DNA of 64,000 nt from Streptomyces sp. NBC_00775 (GTDB taxonomy: Bacteria > Actinomycetota > Actinomycetes > Streptomycetales > Streptomycetaceae), in assembly GCF_036347135.1 (NCBI RefSeq), contig NZ_CP108938.1:5456001-5520000 (forward strand), written 5' to 3'. Shown here piece by piece: positions 18,238 through 27,164 of the stretch (its first letter is position 1; each line of letters starts with the position of its first letter). Under the pieces are notes generated by a model. The model ran no database searches. It was given only the letters and a program-made list of their open reading frames with translations, and was not told the origin of the DNA. The position numbers and the translations under genes are program-made.

Positions 18238-18921
18238 TCACCTGGTGGTGTCGTCGGACGGATCCGGCCGGGTGCTGTCCCGGTGCCGGGGCAGGCCGCC
18301 CGTCTCTCCAGATGTGTTGTCCTGCTGAGCGGAGCCTTCGGAGACGGAACCCTTGACGTCCCGTCCCGCTCGCTCGCTCTCGATGAGCTCGTTCAGCCAG
18401 CGCACTTCGCGCTCCACGGACTCCATTCCGTGGCGCTGGAGCTCAAGCGTGTAGTCGTCGAGGCGCTCCCGGGTGCGCGCCAGAGAGGCGCGCATCTTCT
18501 CCAGGCGCTCCTCGAGCCGGCTGCGGCGGCCCTCCAGTACGCGCATGCGTACGTCGCGTGACGTCTGTCCGAAGAACGCGAAGCGGGCGGCGAAGTGCTC
18601 GTCCTCGTACGCGTCGGGACCCGTCTGCGAGAGCAGCTCCTCGAAGTGCTCTTTGCCTTCCGCCGTCAACCGGTAGACGATCTTGGCGCGACGCCCTGCG
18701 AGTGGAGCTGCGAGGGCGTCCTCGGGTGTGGAACCCGATTCCTCGATCAACCAGCCGTTGGCGACCAGAGTCTTGAGGCAGGGGTAGAGCGTCCCGTAGC
18801 TGAAGGCACGGAACACACCCAGTGACGTATTGAGTCGTTTGCGCAGCTCATAGCCATGCATCGGGGACTCGCGGAGCAGGCCGAGTACGGCGAACTCGAG
18901 GATCCCGGAACGCCGGCTCAT
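18238..18921 (-). CDS. PadR-family transcriptional regulator
   Basis: A 227-residue regulator. The winged-helix domain comprises residues 1-90 ([22 protein letters not shown], then [16 protein letters not shown]). A C-terminal helical segment (about 110-185), rich in Arg and Glu, probably dimerises. It likely represses its own transcription and perhaps that of ino1 through the near-perfect palindrome at 18971-18995, 50 bases upstream of its start. The ligand is unknown. Confidence 0.9.
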   Translation of the reverse strand: MSRRSGILEFAVLGLLRESPMHGYELRKRLNTSLGVFRAFSYGTLYPCLKTLVANGWLIEESGSTPEDALAAPLAGRRAKIVYRLTAEGKEHFEELLSQTGPDAYEDEHFAARFAFFGQTSRDVRMRVLEGRRSRLEERLEKMRASLARTRERLDDYTLELQRHGMESVEREVRWLNELIESERAGRDVKGSVSEGSAQQDNTSGETGGLPRHRDSTRPDPSDDTTR

Positions 18922-18970
18922 CGTCGCCTCCTCCCTGTCGCTGCCTCGTCGGCACGGTCTTTATGCCGCG

Positions 18971-18995
18971 CTGATGTATCGACTCGATACATCAG
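18971..18995. promoter_or_regulatory. PadR-type operator palindrome
   Basis: CTGATGTATCGA and TCGATACATCAG form a perfect 12-bp inverted repeat around one central base. The ATGTA...TACAT core fits the known ATGT-N8-ACAT pattern of PadR sites. The position just upstream of padR suggests autoregulation. Confidence 0.75.
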
Positions 18996-19148
18996 CACGA
19001 TAGAACGGTCATGCGGATGCGACAAGTGGGGTCACGGTGAACGGCGTCACATCACCGATTCATACGAAGCAAGTTGCCTGATTTGGGGTGAACTTCGGAG
19101 CTAGGTGGGTTTTGACGGTGCGTAGTCTGTGCGGCATGCACACCACCG

Positions 19149-19174
19149 GGAACCAAGTGACGCCTGGGGGCGTC
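19149..19174 (+). promoter_or_regulatory. ECF-type promoter of the penicillin-binding protein gene
   Basis: GGAACC at 19149-19154, a 16-base spacer, then CGTC at 19171-19174. This fits promoters read by cell-envelope ECF sigma factors such as SigE in Streptomyces. It lies about 120 bases before the start codon. Which ECF factor uses it is not known; SigM from this same window is one candidate. Confidence 0.6.
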
Positions 19175-19295
19175 ATCGTCCTTGGTGCAGTACGGGTGAA
19201 TGCGCAAACGACCGCATCCGTACTTCGGGGGGACCGGAAACCAGCCGCCGTTTCCAGGCGCGCACGGGTGCGCCTGCCCGAGGAGTAATCGTTCG

Positions 19296-22013
19296 ATGAG
19301 CGAGCACCGTCGCAAAACGCCGCAGCCACAGGGCGGCGGACGTGCCGCGGCCCGACGCGGCCAGCCCGGCCCGTCCGAAGGCCGCCGCGCGGCACCGCGT
19401 GGCGCCACCGAGTCTCCTTCCGACTCCTATGGCTCGGGGGGTGAGGAGCGCCCGTACGGTGGCCGTGCCGAGGCCCGACGGGCGGCGCAGAGAGGCAGCA
19501 GTAGTAATAGTGGCGGCGGCCGGCGCAGATCGGCCGACGGCGCGGGACGCGGCGGCCCCGGAGGCGGTGGCGGCCGGCGTGGCGGCCCCGCGGGTCCGAA
19601 CGGGCCCGGGCGTGGCCGAGGCCGTTCCGGGCCGCCCGCCAAGAAGCGGATCATCGACTATCCGCGCGCGGGCAAGTACGGCGTGGGGCGCTGGGTCCCG
19701 TCCTGGAAGCTGGTGACGGGGCTGTTCATCGGCTTCTGCGGCAGCCTGGTCGCTGTGGCCGGTATCGCGTACGCGATGGTCTCCGTCCCGAAGGTCGCCG
19801 ACACCGCCACGGCGCAGAACAACGTCTACTACTGGGCCGACGGCAGCGAGATGGTCGCCACCGGTGGTGAGACCAACCGCCAGATCATCAACTACGACCA
19901 GATCCCCGAAGCGATGCGGTATGCCGTCATCTCGCAGGAGAACAAGACCTTCGAGACCGACAGCGGCATCGACCCGAAGGGCATCGCCCGCGCTTTCTAC
20001 AACATGGCCAAGGGTGGTCAGACGCAGGGTGGCTCGACCATCACCCAGCAGTACGTGAAGAACGCGATGCTGGACGACCAGTCGCAGACGATCTCGCGGA
20101 AGTTCAAGGAGCTCTTCGTAGCGATAAAGGTCGGCGCCACGGTCAAGAAGGAAGACATCATGGCCGGCTACCTGAACTCCGCGTACTTCGGTCGCGGGGC
20201 CTACGGTATCCAGGCGGGCGCGCGCGCGTACTTCAACAAGGACGCCATCAAGCTGAACCCGAGCGAGTGCGCCTTCCTGGCGGCGATGCTCAAGGGCGCC
20301 ACGTACTACGACCCGGCGGGTGCGACGGAGGTCGACCCGGTCGGCGCGACACCCGATGCCAACAAGAAGCGGGCCAAGGCCCAGTGGGCGGACACCCTCA
20401 CCAAGGAGGTCGAGTACGGCCACCTGAGCGCCGCGAAGCGGGCCACGTACAAGGACCTCCCCAAGTGGCAGAACCCGCGGTCGAACACTCAGCTCAGCGG
20501 CCAGATCGGCTATCTCGTCGATCTCGCCAAGGGCTACATCATCAACAACACCAAGATCACCGCGAGCCAGCTTCAGCAGGGCGGCTACTCGATCCACACG
20601 ACCTTCGACAAGAAGAAGGTCGACGCGCTCACGAAGGCCGTGGACAAGGTCCGCAAGGCGAACATCAAGCCCAAGCTGCGCCCGAAGACGGACAAGTACG
20701 TTCAGTTCGGCGGGGCGTCCGTCAACCCGGAAACCGGCGCGATCGAGGCCATATACGGCGGTGAGGACGCGACCAAGCACTTCACCAACAACGCCGACCA
20801 GACCGGCGCCCAGGTGGGTTCGACGTTCAAGCCCTTCGTGCTGGCCGCCGCCATGTCGTGGGGTGTCAGGAACCCCGACGGTGATCCGGTCCAGGCGCAG
20901 GACGAGCGCACCATCGTGTCCCCGAAGAGCCTGTACAGCGGTAAGAACAAGCTCAAGATCAAGGACTACGACGGGACTATCTGGACGGACAAGAACGGCA
21001 ACGAGTGGCGGCAGAAGAACGACGGCCAGCAGTCGTACAACCCGCCCAGCTACAAGATCGACCTGCGTGAGGCGATGCGAGAGTCCGTGAACTCCGCATA
21101 TGTCCAGTTGGGTATGGATGTCGGCCTGGACAAGGTCAAGGCGGCTGTCATGGACGCCGGCATCCTGGAGTCGAGCCTTGCCAGCGCCAACTATCCGTCC
21201 TTCTCCCTGGGAACGTCCTCACCGAGCGCGATCCGTATGGCCGGTGCATACGCCACGTTCGCGGCCAGCGGCAAGCAGAACAACCCGTACTCGGTCCAGG
21301 AGATCACCAGCAAGGACGGCACGGTCTTCCGCCACAGCGAAGTCGCCAAGACCAAGCAGGCGTTCACCGCGGAGGTCGCCGACAACGTCACCGACGTCCT
21401 GAAGACCGTGGTCGAGAAGGGAACCGGTACCAACGCCCAGCTGACCGGTCGTGAAGTGGCTGGTAAGACCGGTACCACCGACGGCAACAAGTCCGCCTGG
21501 TTCGTCGGGTACACCCCTCAGCTGTCGACGGCGATCGGCATGTACCGCATGGACGACGACGAGACCAGCAAGAATCGCGAGTTCCTGCAGATGTACGGCA
21601 CCGGCGGCGAGAAGACGATTCACGGTGCCTCGTTCCCGTCCCAGATCTGGCGCGACTACATGGAGCAGGCGCTCAAGGGTGAGAAGGCGGTGGACTTCCC
21701 GACGCCCACGGACATCGGCAAGGTCCTCAATGACACCCCGAGCCCGAGCGCGACCCCCTCGCCCACCGCGAGCGCGACGGAGAGTGCGACGCCGACTCCG
21801 ACGCCCAGTGAGTCCGTGACGTCTCCTTCGCCCTCGACGAGCGAGACCTGCGGAAACTTCGGCTGGAGCTGTAGCGACACGGGCGGCACCAGCACGGGTG
21901 GCACGAGCACCGGCAGTACGGACGGAGGAGTGACCGCCACCCCAACGGAAACCACCACCAGCACCACCAGAGGCAACGGCAATGGTGGAATCTTCGGAGG
22001 ATCGAGCGGATAG
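19296..22013 (+). CDS. Class A penicillin-binding protein (transglycosylase/transpeptidase)
   Basis: A 905-residue bifunctional peptidoglycan synthase. A basic, Gly/Arg-rich cytoplasmic tail (residues 1-140) precedes one membrane helix (LVTGLFIGFCGSLVAVAGIAYAM). The GT51 glycosyltransferase domain has the catalytic Glu in SQENKTFE and the GGSTITQQYVKN motif. The transpeptidase domain has STFK with nucleophile Ser509, SVNSA, and KTGTT starting at Lys724. A Thr/Ser/Pro- and Gly-rich C-terminal tail with a CGNFGWSC pair ends the protein. The ATG at 19296 has GAGGAG upstream. An ECF-type promoter in front links it to envelope stress. Confidence 0.95.
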   Translation: MSEHRRKTPQPQGGGRAAARRGQPGPSEGRRAAPRGATESPSDSYGSGGEERPYGGRAEARRAAQRGSSSNSGGGRRRSADGAGRGGPGGGGGRRGGPAGPNGPGRGRGRSGPPAKKRIIDYPRAGKYGVGRWVPSWKLVTGLFIGFCGSLVAVAGIAYAMVSVPKVADTATAQNNVYYWADGSEMVATGGETNRQIINYDQIPEAMRYAVISQENKTFETDSGIDPKGIARAFYNMAKGGQTQGGSTITQQYVKNAMLDDQSQTISRKFKELFVAIKVGATVKKEDIMAGYLNSAYFGRGAYGIQAGARAYFNKDAIKLNPSECAFLAAMLKGATYYDPAGATEVDPVGATPDANKKRAKAQWADTLTKEVEYGHLSAAKRATYKDLPKWQNPRSNTQLSGQIGYLVDLAKGYIINNTKITASQLQQGGYSIHTTFDKKKVDALTKAVDKVRKANIKPKLRPKTDKYVQFGGASVNPETGAIEAIYGGEDATKHFTNNADQTGAQVGSTFKPFVLAAAMSWGVRNPDGDPVQAQDERTIVSPKSLYSGKNKLKIKDYDGTIWTDKNGNEWRQKNDGQQSYNPPSYKIDLREAMRESVNSAYVQLGMDVGLDKVKAAVMDAGILESSLASANYPSFSLGTSSPSAIRMAGAYATFAASGKQNNPYSVQEITSKDGTVFRHSEVAKTKQAFTAEVADNVTDVLKTVVEKGTGTNAQLTGREVAGKTGTTDGNKSAWFVGYTPQLSTAIGMYRMDDDETSKNREFLQMYGTGGEKTIHGASFPSQIWRDYMEQALKGEKAVDFPTPTDIGKVLNDTPSPSATPSPTASATESATPTPTPSESVTSPSPSTSETCGNFGWSCSDTGGTSTGGTSTGSTDGGVTATPTETTTSTTRGNGNGGIFGGSSG

Positions 22014-22027
22014 CCGTCTCCGTGTGT

Positions 22028-22041
22028 GTTTCACGTGAAAC
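22028..22041. promoter_or_regulatory. parS site 7
   Basis: A perfect GTTTCACGTGAAAC within a 22-bp perfect palindrome (22024-22045), just after the penicillin-binding protein gene. Confidence 0.93.
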
Positions 22042-22046
22042 ACACC

Positions 22047-22060
22047 GTTTCACGTGAAAC
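22047..22060. promoter_or_regulatory. parS site 8
   Basis: A perfect GTTTCACGTGAAAC only 19 bp (centre to centre) from site 7, immediately before the terminator hairpin. Confidence 0.93.
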
Positions 22061-22095
22061 GAGGGCCGCCGCACCGACCAGGTGCGGCGGCCCTC
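22061..22095 (+). terminator. Terminator after the penicillin-binding protein gene
   Basis: A 15-bp perfect stem (GAGGGCCGCCGCACC and its complement at 22081-22095) with a 6-base intervening segment (one extra base on the left and the loop). It abuts parS site 8. Confidence 0.85.
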
Positions 22096-22131
22096 GGCGT
22101 ATTCCTAGGCGCGTACGGCAGGATGTGCGGC

Positions 22132-23637
22132 ATGCCCAGTGCAGAGACGACGCGAGCGAGCGTGCGCGAGCCAGAGCTGGTACGGCCGACCAGGGAGGAC
22201 GAGGTCGCCGCGAGCGGCAGTGAGCTGATCGGCGGCCCCATCGGGCGACGGGCCTTGCTCGGGACGTCCTGGTGGACGCCTGTGCGGGTTGTCGCGCTCA
22301 TCGCGATCGGGATGTTCGCCCTGGGCATGGTGCAGAAGCTGCCCTGCTACGACAGTGCCTGGTTCTTCGGCGCCAGCTCGCAGTACACGCACGCGTGCTA
22401 CTCGGACATCCCGCACCTCTACCAGGGGCGCGGCTTCGCCGACGGTCTTGTGCCGTACTTCGACAAGATCCCCGGCGACATGGACTACCTCGAGTACCCG
22501 GTGCTGACCGGTGTGTTCATGGAGGTCGCGGCCTGGCTCACCCCGGGTAGCGGGAGCATCCAGGTCCAGGAGCAGACCTACTGGATGGTCAACGCCGGGA
22601 TGCTGATGGTGTGCGCGGCGGTCATCGCCGTATGCACCGCGCGCACCCACCGTCGACGCCCCTGGGACGGCCTCCTGGTCGCCCTCGCGCCCGCGTTCGC
22701 GCTCACGGCCACCATCAACTGGGATCTCCTCGCTGTGGCCCTGCTGGCCGCCGCGATGCTCATGTGGTCGCGGGGGCGCGCTCTGGCGTTCGGCGTGCTG
22801 ATCGGCCTCGCCACGGCCGCCAAGTTCTACCCGTTCCTGGTGATGGGACCGCTCTTCCTGCTGTGCTGGCGGGCCGGTAAGTGGCGCGAGTTCGGGACAG
22901 CGCTGCTCGGCGCCGTCGGGGCCTGGCTCGCTGTGAACCTTCCGGTGATGTACCTGGCGCCGGAAGGGTGGGCGAAGTTCTACAGCTTCAGCCACGACCG
23001 CGGGGTGGACTTCGGGTCGGTCTTCCTGTTCATCTCGAACTGGCTGAAGATCGCGATCACCGCGGACACCGCGAACACGTGGGCGCTGATCATGATGCTG
23101 CTCCTCTGTGCGGGCCTGACCGCCCTCACGCTCACCGCCCCGCGCCGCCCCCGCTTCGCCCAGCTCGCCTTCCTGATCGTCGCGGCCTTCATCCTCACCA
23201 ACAAGGTCTACTCGCCCCAGTACGTGCTGTGGCTGGTCCCCCTCGCCGCGCTGGCCCGGCCGCGCTGGCGGGACTTCCTGATCTGGCAGGCGTGCGAGGT
23301 CGCGTACTTCCTGGGGATCTGGATGTACCTCGCGTACACGACCAGTGGGGACGCTCACAAGGGACTGCCGACCGACGGGTACCAAGTCGCCATCGCCGTC
23401 CACCTGTTGGGGACGCTGTACCTGTGCGCCGTAGTCGTACGCGACATCTTCATGCCGGAGCGCGACATGGTGCGCCGAGCTGGTGACGACGACCCGTCGG
23501 GCGGTGTCCTGGATGGTGCGGAGGACGTCTTCGTACTCGGTGCCGCGGCCCATCCACCGCGGCACGCGGCGCACTTCGACGGGCCGCAGGTGGAGTGGGG
23601 CAGCCGGAGTGGGGCAGCCGGAGACCGTTCGCCCTGA
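22132..23637 (+). CDS. GT87/DUF2029-type membrane glycosyltransferase
   Basis: A 501-residue protein with about 10-11 membrane helices, the first at VVALIAIGMFALGMVQKL. An early extracytoplasmic loop carries YLEYPVLTGVF, in line with the acidic-Tyr-Pro motif of mannosyltransferases that use polyprenyl-phosphate sugars (GT87, DUF2029). A role in glycosylating envelope lipids or proteins is inferred. The C-terminal tail contains a duplicated 14-base unit (GAGTGGGGCAGCCG). ATG 22132 is chosen over 22123 because it follows the GGCAGG at a better distance. It ends just before a bidirectional terminator. Confidence 0.82.
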   Translation: MPSAETTRASVREPELVRPTREDEVAASGSELIGGPIGRRALLGTSWWTPVRVVALIAIGMFALGMVQKLPCYDSAWFFGASSQYTHACYSDIPHLYQGRGFADGLVPYFDKIPGDMDYLEYPVLTGVFMEVAAWLTPGSGSIQVQEQTYWMVNAGMLMVCAAVIAVCTARTHRRRPWDGLLVALAPAFALTATINWDLLAVALLAAAMLMWSRGRALAFGVLIGLATAAKFYPFLVMGPLFLLCWRAGKWREFGTALLGAVGAWLAVNLPVMYLAPEGWAKFYSFSHDRGVDFGSVFLFISNWLKIAITADTANTWALIMMLLLCAGLTALTLTAPRRPRFAQLAFLIVAAFILTNKVYSPQYVLWLVPLAALARPRWRDFLIWQACEVAYFLGIWMYLAYTTSGDAHKGLPTDGYQVAIAVHLLGTLYLCAVVVRDIFMPERDMVRRAGDDDPSGGVLDGAEDVFVLGAAAHPPRHAAHFDGPQVEWGSRSGAAGDRSP

Positions 23638-23664
23638 GCGAACAGGGCGTAGGGAAGCCACGCA

Positions 23665-23697
23665 AAAGGCCGTACACGGTGTCCGTGTACGGCCTTT
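23665..23697. terminator. Bidirectional terminator
   Basis: A 15-bp perfect stem (AAAGGCCGTACACGG / CCGTGTACGGCCTTT) with a 3-base loop lies between convergent genes, with A and T runs at the flanks for both directions. Confidence 0.9.
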
Positions 23698-23729
23698 CGG
23701 CTGTCTCCGAGCGGGTCGAACCCAGAGGG

Positions 23730-24761
23730 TCAGCGTTCGACGATGCGGTCGAACTGTGTGGTGGTGTGCCGAAGGTGGGCCACCAGCTCGTCGCCGACCT
23801 TCGGCTCCGTGGCGTCCGAGGGCACGAAGAGGATCGAGACCTGCATGTGCGGGGGCTCCGCGAACCAGCGCTGCTTGCCCGCCCACACGAACGGCGAAAG
23901 GTTCCGGTTGACCGTCGCGAGGCCGGCACGGGCGACGCCCTTGGCGCGCGGCATGACGCCGTGCAGCGCCTTCGGGGCCTCCAGACCCACTCCGTGCGAC
24001 GTACCGCCCGCCACGACGACGAGCCAGCCGTCCGAGGCCACCTTCTGCTGCCGGTAGCCGAAGCGGTCGCCCTTGGACACACGGGTGACGTCCAGGACGG
24101 CCCCGCGGTACTCGGTCGCCTCGTGGTCCCCCAGCCACAGCCGCGTGCCGATACGCGCACGGAAGTGGGTCTGCGGGAACTGCTGCTGCAGCCGCGCGAG
24201 TTCCGCGGCCTTGAGGTGGCTGACGAACATCGTGTGCAGCGGCAGGCGGGCCGCGCGAAGGCGGTCCATCCAGCCGATGACCTCCTCGACGGCGTCCGAG
24301 CCGTCGGTGCGGTCCAGCGGCAGGTGGATCGCGAAGCCCTCCAGCCGGACGTTCTCTATGGCGGAGTGCAGATGCGGCAGGTCCTGCTCGCTGACACCGT
24401 GCCGCTTCATCGAGGACATCACCTCGATGACGACACGGGCGCCCACGAGGCCGTACACGCCGTCGATGGACGACACCGAGCGGATGACACGGTCGGGCAG
24501 CGGTACGGGCTCCTCGCCCCGCCTGAACGGCGTCAGGACCAGCAGATCGCCGCCGAACCAGTCCTTGATCCGGGCGGCCTCGTACGTGGTGCCGACGGCG
24601 AGGACGTCGGAGCCGAGGCGGGTGGCCTCGTCCGCGAGCCGTTCGTGGCCGAAGCCGTAGCCGTTGCCCTTGCAGACGGGGACAAGACCCGGGAACTGCT
24701 CGGACACCTGCTTGTGGTGTGCCCGCCAGCGCGCGGTGTCGACGTAGAGCGTGAGCGCCAT
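23730..24761 (-). CDS. Alanine racemase-like PLP protein
   Basis: A 343-residue protein with the N-terminal barrel of fold-type III PLP enzymes. The cofactor lysine is K31 in VCKGNGYGFGHE. GTRLWLGDHEA and a C-terminal beta domain follow. It is not the housekeeping Alr: the usual C-terminal catalytic Tyr region differs and the length is slightly short. It is followed upstream on the same strand by femX (150 bases), so a role in supplying or editing an amino acid of the peptidoglycan bridge is possible but unproven. Confidence 0.75.
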   Translation of the reverse strand: MALTLYVDTARWRAHHKQVSEQFPGLVPVCKGNGYGFGHERLADEATRLGSDVLAVGTTYEAARIKDWFGGDLLVLTPFRRGEEPVPLPDRVIRSVSSIDGVYGLVGARVVIEVMSSMKRHGVSEQDLPHLHSAIENVRLEGFAIHLPLDRTDGSDAVEEVIGWMDRLRAARLPLHTMFVSHLKAAELARLQQQFPQTHFRARIGTRLWLGDHEATEYRGAVLDVTRVSKGDRFGYRQQKVASDGWLVVVAGGTSHGVGLEAPKALHGVMPRAKGVARAGLATVNRNLSPFVWAGKQRWFAEPPHMQVSILFVPSDATEPKVGDELVAHLRHTTTQFDRIVER

Positions 24762-24913
24762 GGCCGGTCCCGGAACCTTTCTCGTGGCTGCGGTGTATCA
24801 GAGGTATGAAAGGAAATTGTGGCGGATCCGCGGGGCCGACGTGGCGATGCCGGGCCGGATCAATGGCTCAGCATGCGGTGTGGGATGCGGTGGGGGGTTG
24901 TTTTCGGTCTGGT

Positions 24914-26035
24914 TCAGCGGCGCGACATGTAGATGTCGAGCGCCTTGTGGAGCAGCTTGTTCAGCGGGAAGTCCCACTCGCCGAGGTACTCGGCGGCCTG
25001 CCCGCCCGTGCCCACCTTGAACTGGATCAGTCCGAAGAGGTGGTCGGTCTCGTCCAGCGAGTCGGAGATGCCGCGCAGGTCATAGACCGTCGCACCCAGG
25101 GCGTACGAGTCGCGCAGCATGCGCCACTGCATCGCGTTCGAGGGTCGGAACTCACGTCCGATGTTGTCCGATGCGCCGTACGAGTACCAGACGTGCCCGC
25201 CGACGACCAGCATCGTCGCGGCGGACAGGTTCACGCCGCCCCGCCGGGCGAAGTAGAGCCGCATCCGGTTGGGGTCCTCGGTGTTGAGGGCCGTCCACAT
25301 GCGCTGGAAGTACGACAGCGGGCGGGGCCGGAAGTGGTCGCGGATCGCGGTGATCTCGTACAGCCGCTGCCACTCCTCCAGGTCCTGGTAGCCGCCCTGG
25401 ACGACCTCGACGCCCTCCTTCTCGGCCTTCTTGATGTTGCGGCGCCACAGCTGGTTGAAGTTCTTGTGGACCTCTTCCAGGGAGCGGTTGGCCAGCGGCA
25501 CCTGGAAGACGTAGCGGGGCTGGACGTCGCCGAAGCCGGCGCCGCCGTCCTCGCCCTGCTGCCAGCCCATGCGGCGCAGCTTGTCGGCCACCTCGAAGGC
25601 GCGCGGCTCGATGAAGTCCGCCTCGATGTCGCGCAGGCGCTTCACGTCCGGGTTCTGGATGCCGCCCTTGATGGACGCGGCCTCCCAGCGCCGGATGATC
25701 ACCGGAGGGCCCATCTTCACGGAGAAGGCGCCCTGCTGCTTGAGGTGCGCGAGCATCGGCTGCAGCCAGTCGTCGAGGTTCGGCGCGTACCAGTTGATGA
25801 CCGGACCCTCGGGCAGATAAGCGAGATAGCGCTTGATCTTGGGCAGCTGGCGGTACAGCACCAGGCCCGCGCCGACCATCTCGCCGGTCCTGTCGTCGAA
25901 CCAGCCGAGGTTCTCGGAGCGCCACTCCGCCTTGACATCTGCCCAGGCCGGGACCTGCATGTGACTCGCCGAGGGCAGACTCTGGATGTATGCCAGATGC
26001 TGCTCTCGACTGATGGTCCTCAGGGTCAGGCTCAT
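24914..26035 (-). CDS. femX: FemX-type peptidoglycan bridge aminoacyltransferase
   Basis: The 373-residue protein belongs to the FemAB family, which transfers amino acids from aminoacyl-tRNA to lipid II. In Streptomyces FemX adds the first glycine of the interpeptide bridge. Visible features are the N-terminal SHMQVPAWADVKAEW, YLPEGPVINWYAP, the RRNIKKAEKEGVEV helix and the GNAT-fold C-terminal half with SYGASDN. ATG 26035 is used because GAGGAG stands 9 bases upstream and it yields the family's normal N-terminus. The frame extends further without support. Its neighbour is a racemase-like PLP protein. Confidence 0.88.
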   Translation of the reverse strand: MSLTLRTISREQHLAYIQSLPSASHMQVPAWADVKAEWRSENLGWFDDRTGEMVGAGLVLYRQLPKIKRYLAYLPEGPVINWYAPNLDDWLQPMLAHLKQQGAFSVKMGPPVIIRRWEAASIKGGIQNPDVKRLRDIEADFIEPRAFEVADKLRRMGWQQGEDGGAGFGDVQPRYVFQVPLANRSLEEVHKNFNQLWRRNIKKAEKEGVEVVQGGYQDLEEWQRLYEITAIRDHFRPRPLSYFQRMWTALNTEDPNRMRLYFARRGGVNLSAATMLVVGGHVWYSYGASDNIGREFRPSNAMQWRMLRDSYALGATVYDLRGISDSLDETDHLFGLIQFKVGTGGQAAEYLGEWDFPLNKLLHKALDIYMSRR

Positions 26036-26198
26036 TCGGGGCGCTCCTCGGGCTGGTGTGTCCCCATGGGTACAGGGGCTCCGGCTCTCGCGCCGAAGCC
26101 TACTGCGCCCTGCGAGCGCCCCGTCTGGCCGTATGGAACCTGGACCCCGGGGATGGAGCGTGAAGCGTCCCAGGGTCAGGGGAAAACGGACGTTCGAC

Positions 26199-26510
26199 TC
26201 AGAACACACCGCCGAAGAGGCCGCCGTGGGCCAGGCCGAGGTAGAAACCGACGGCCGAGAAGCCGAGCCCCAGAATCAGCCCGAAGCGCTCTCGTGTCGT
26301 CTCGGAGATGAACTGCCCGTAGGCGCCGGTGAGGATCCCGACGAGGCCGGCCCAGGAACTGAGCAGATGCAGACTGTCGAACATCGACGAGACGAAGGCC
26401 GTGATCCCGCACACCAGGGTCACCACGAGCAAGGTGTCCTGGAGCGGATGCGGCTTGCCGTCCGTGGCGAAGAGTGAGCCGGTGGTGTTGGGTCGCAATA
26501 CCTGTGCCAT
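26199..26510 (-). CDS. Small membrane protein
   Basis: A 103-residue hypothetical protein with three hydrophobic segments (TLLVVTLVCGITAFVSSMF, WAGLVGILTGAYGQFI and LGLGFSAVGFYLGLAHGGLFGGVF). The ATG at 26510 has AGGAGG six bases upstream. It is preceded by the rpsF leader on the other strand and followed by femX, and its position is conserved in Streptomyces. No function is recognised. Confidence 0.8.
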   Translation of the reverse strand: MAQVLRPNTTGSLFATDGKPHPLQDTLLVVTLVCGITAFVSSMFDSLHLLSSWAGLVGILTGAYGQFISETTRERFGLILGLGFSAVGFYLGLAHGGLFGGVF

Positions 26511-26603
26511 AGGGCACCTCCTGCGGAAGGCGGCGCATCGTAGCGCCATACACACCCGATGTGTACAGATTGACGGTCAACCCGGTCGGATTTCAACCGG
26601 AAG

Positions 26604-26637
26604 CCGGTGTGCAGGTACTCTGTACCCTCTGCACCGG
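26604..26637 (+). promoter_or_regulatory. Stem-loop in the rpsF leader region
   Basis: A long imperfect hairpin has outer arms CCGGTG/CACCGG and an inner GGTAC-TCT-GTACC stem. It lies about 160 bases before rpsF. It might take part in control of the rpsF-ssb-rpsR-rplI operon or be part of a promoter region. The function is not established. Confidence 0.35.
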
Positions 26638-26798
26638 TGTCTGCCCAGGCTCAAAGCCAGGTCACGACAGGGATTGCCGCTCGGTTCACCGATCGGGGAG
26701 CCCGATTGTCAGTGGCGGCCGATACCGTTGCGTACGCATCACAACCCTCCTGCCACGGAACGACCGTGGCCGTTGAGTCCAAAGGAGGTGGGTTCCAC

Positions 26799-27089
26799 AT
26801 GCGTCACTACGAGGTGATGGTCATCCTCGACCCCGATCTGGAGGAGCGCGCTGTCGCCCCCCTGATCGAGAACTTCCTCTCCGTCGTCCGTGAGGGCAAC
26901 GGAAAGGTCGAGAAGGTCGACACCTGGGGCCGTCGTCGTCTCTCGTACGAGATCAAGAAGAAGCCCGAGGGCATCTACTCGGTCATCGACCTGCAGGCCG
27001 AGCCTGCGGTCGTCAAGGAGCTCGACCGCCAGATGAACCTGAACGAGTCGGTCCTCCGGACCAAGGTCCTCCGTCCCGAGACCCACTGA
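26799..27089 (+). CDS. rpsF: 30S ribosomal protein S6
   Basis: A 96-residue S6 protein ([29 protein letters not shown]), which binds S18 and the central domain of 16S rRNA. The ATG at 26799 has an ideal AAAGGAGG ribosome site. The frame upstream is open but noncoding. First gene of rpsF-ssb-rpsR-rplI, an order common to many bacteria. Confidence 0.98.
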   Translation: MRHYEVMVILDPDLEERAVAPLIENFLSVVREGNGKVEKVDTWGRRRLSYEIKKKPEGIYSVIDLQAEPAVVKELDRQMNLNESVLRTKVLRPETH

Positions 27090-27164
27090 GCTCCGCTCAG
27101 CTGATCTCGGGCATCGAGTAGCAGCACTAAGCAGCCAGCAGCAAACCCGCCGAGAGGTTCCCCC

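Larger units (their letters stand above)
18922..19295. other. Divergent promoter region between padR and the penicillin-binding protein gene
   Basis: A 374-base region without a gene. It holds the PadR-type operator near the padR side and an ECF-type promoter (GGAACC, 16 bases, CGTC) near the penicillin-binding protein side. The middle has no further structure that I can support. Confidence 0.7.

Noticed and set aside
17082..18356. Long plus-strand frame opposite ino1
   Set aside because: Antisense to a full-length inositol phosphate synthase, with Leu/Asp/Val-rich, motif-free composition.
22105..24138. Long minus-strand open frame (677 codons) opposite the GT87 gene
   Set aside because: It is antisense to a well-supported membrane protein, has Arg/Gly/His-rich composition without motifs, and crosses a strong terminator. 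It is a shadow of high-GC coding DNA.
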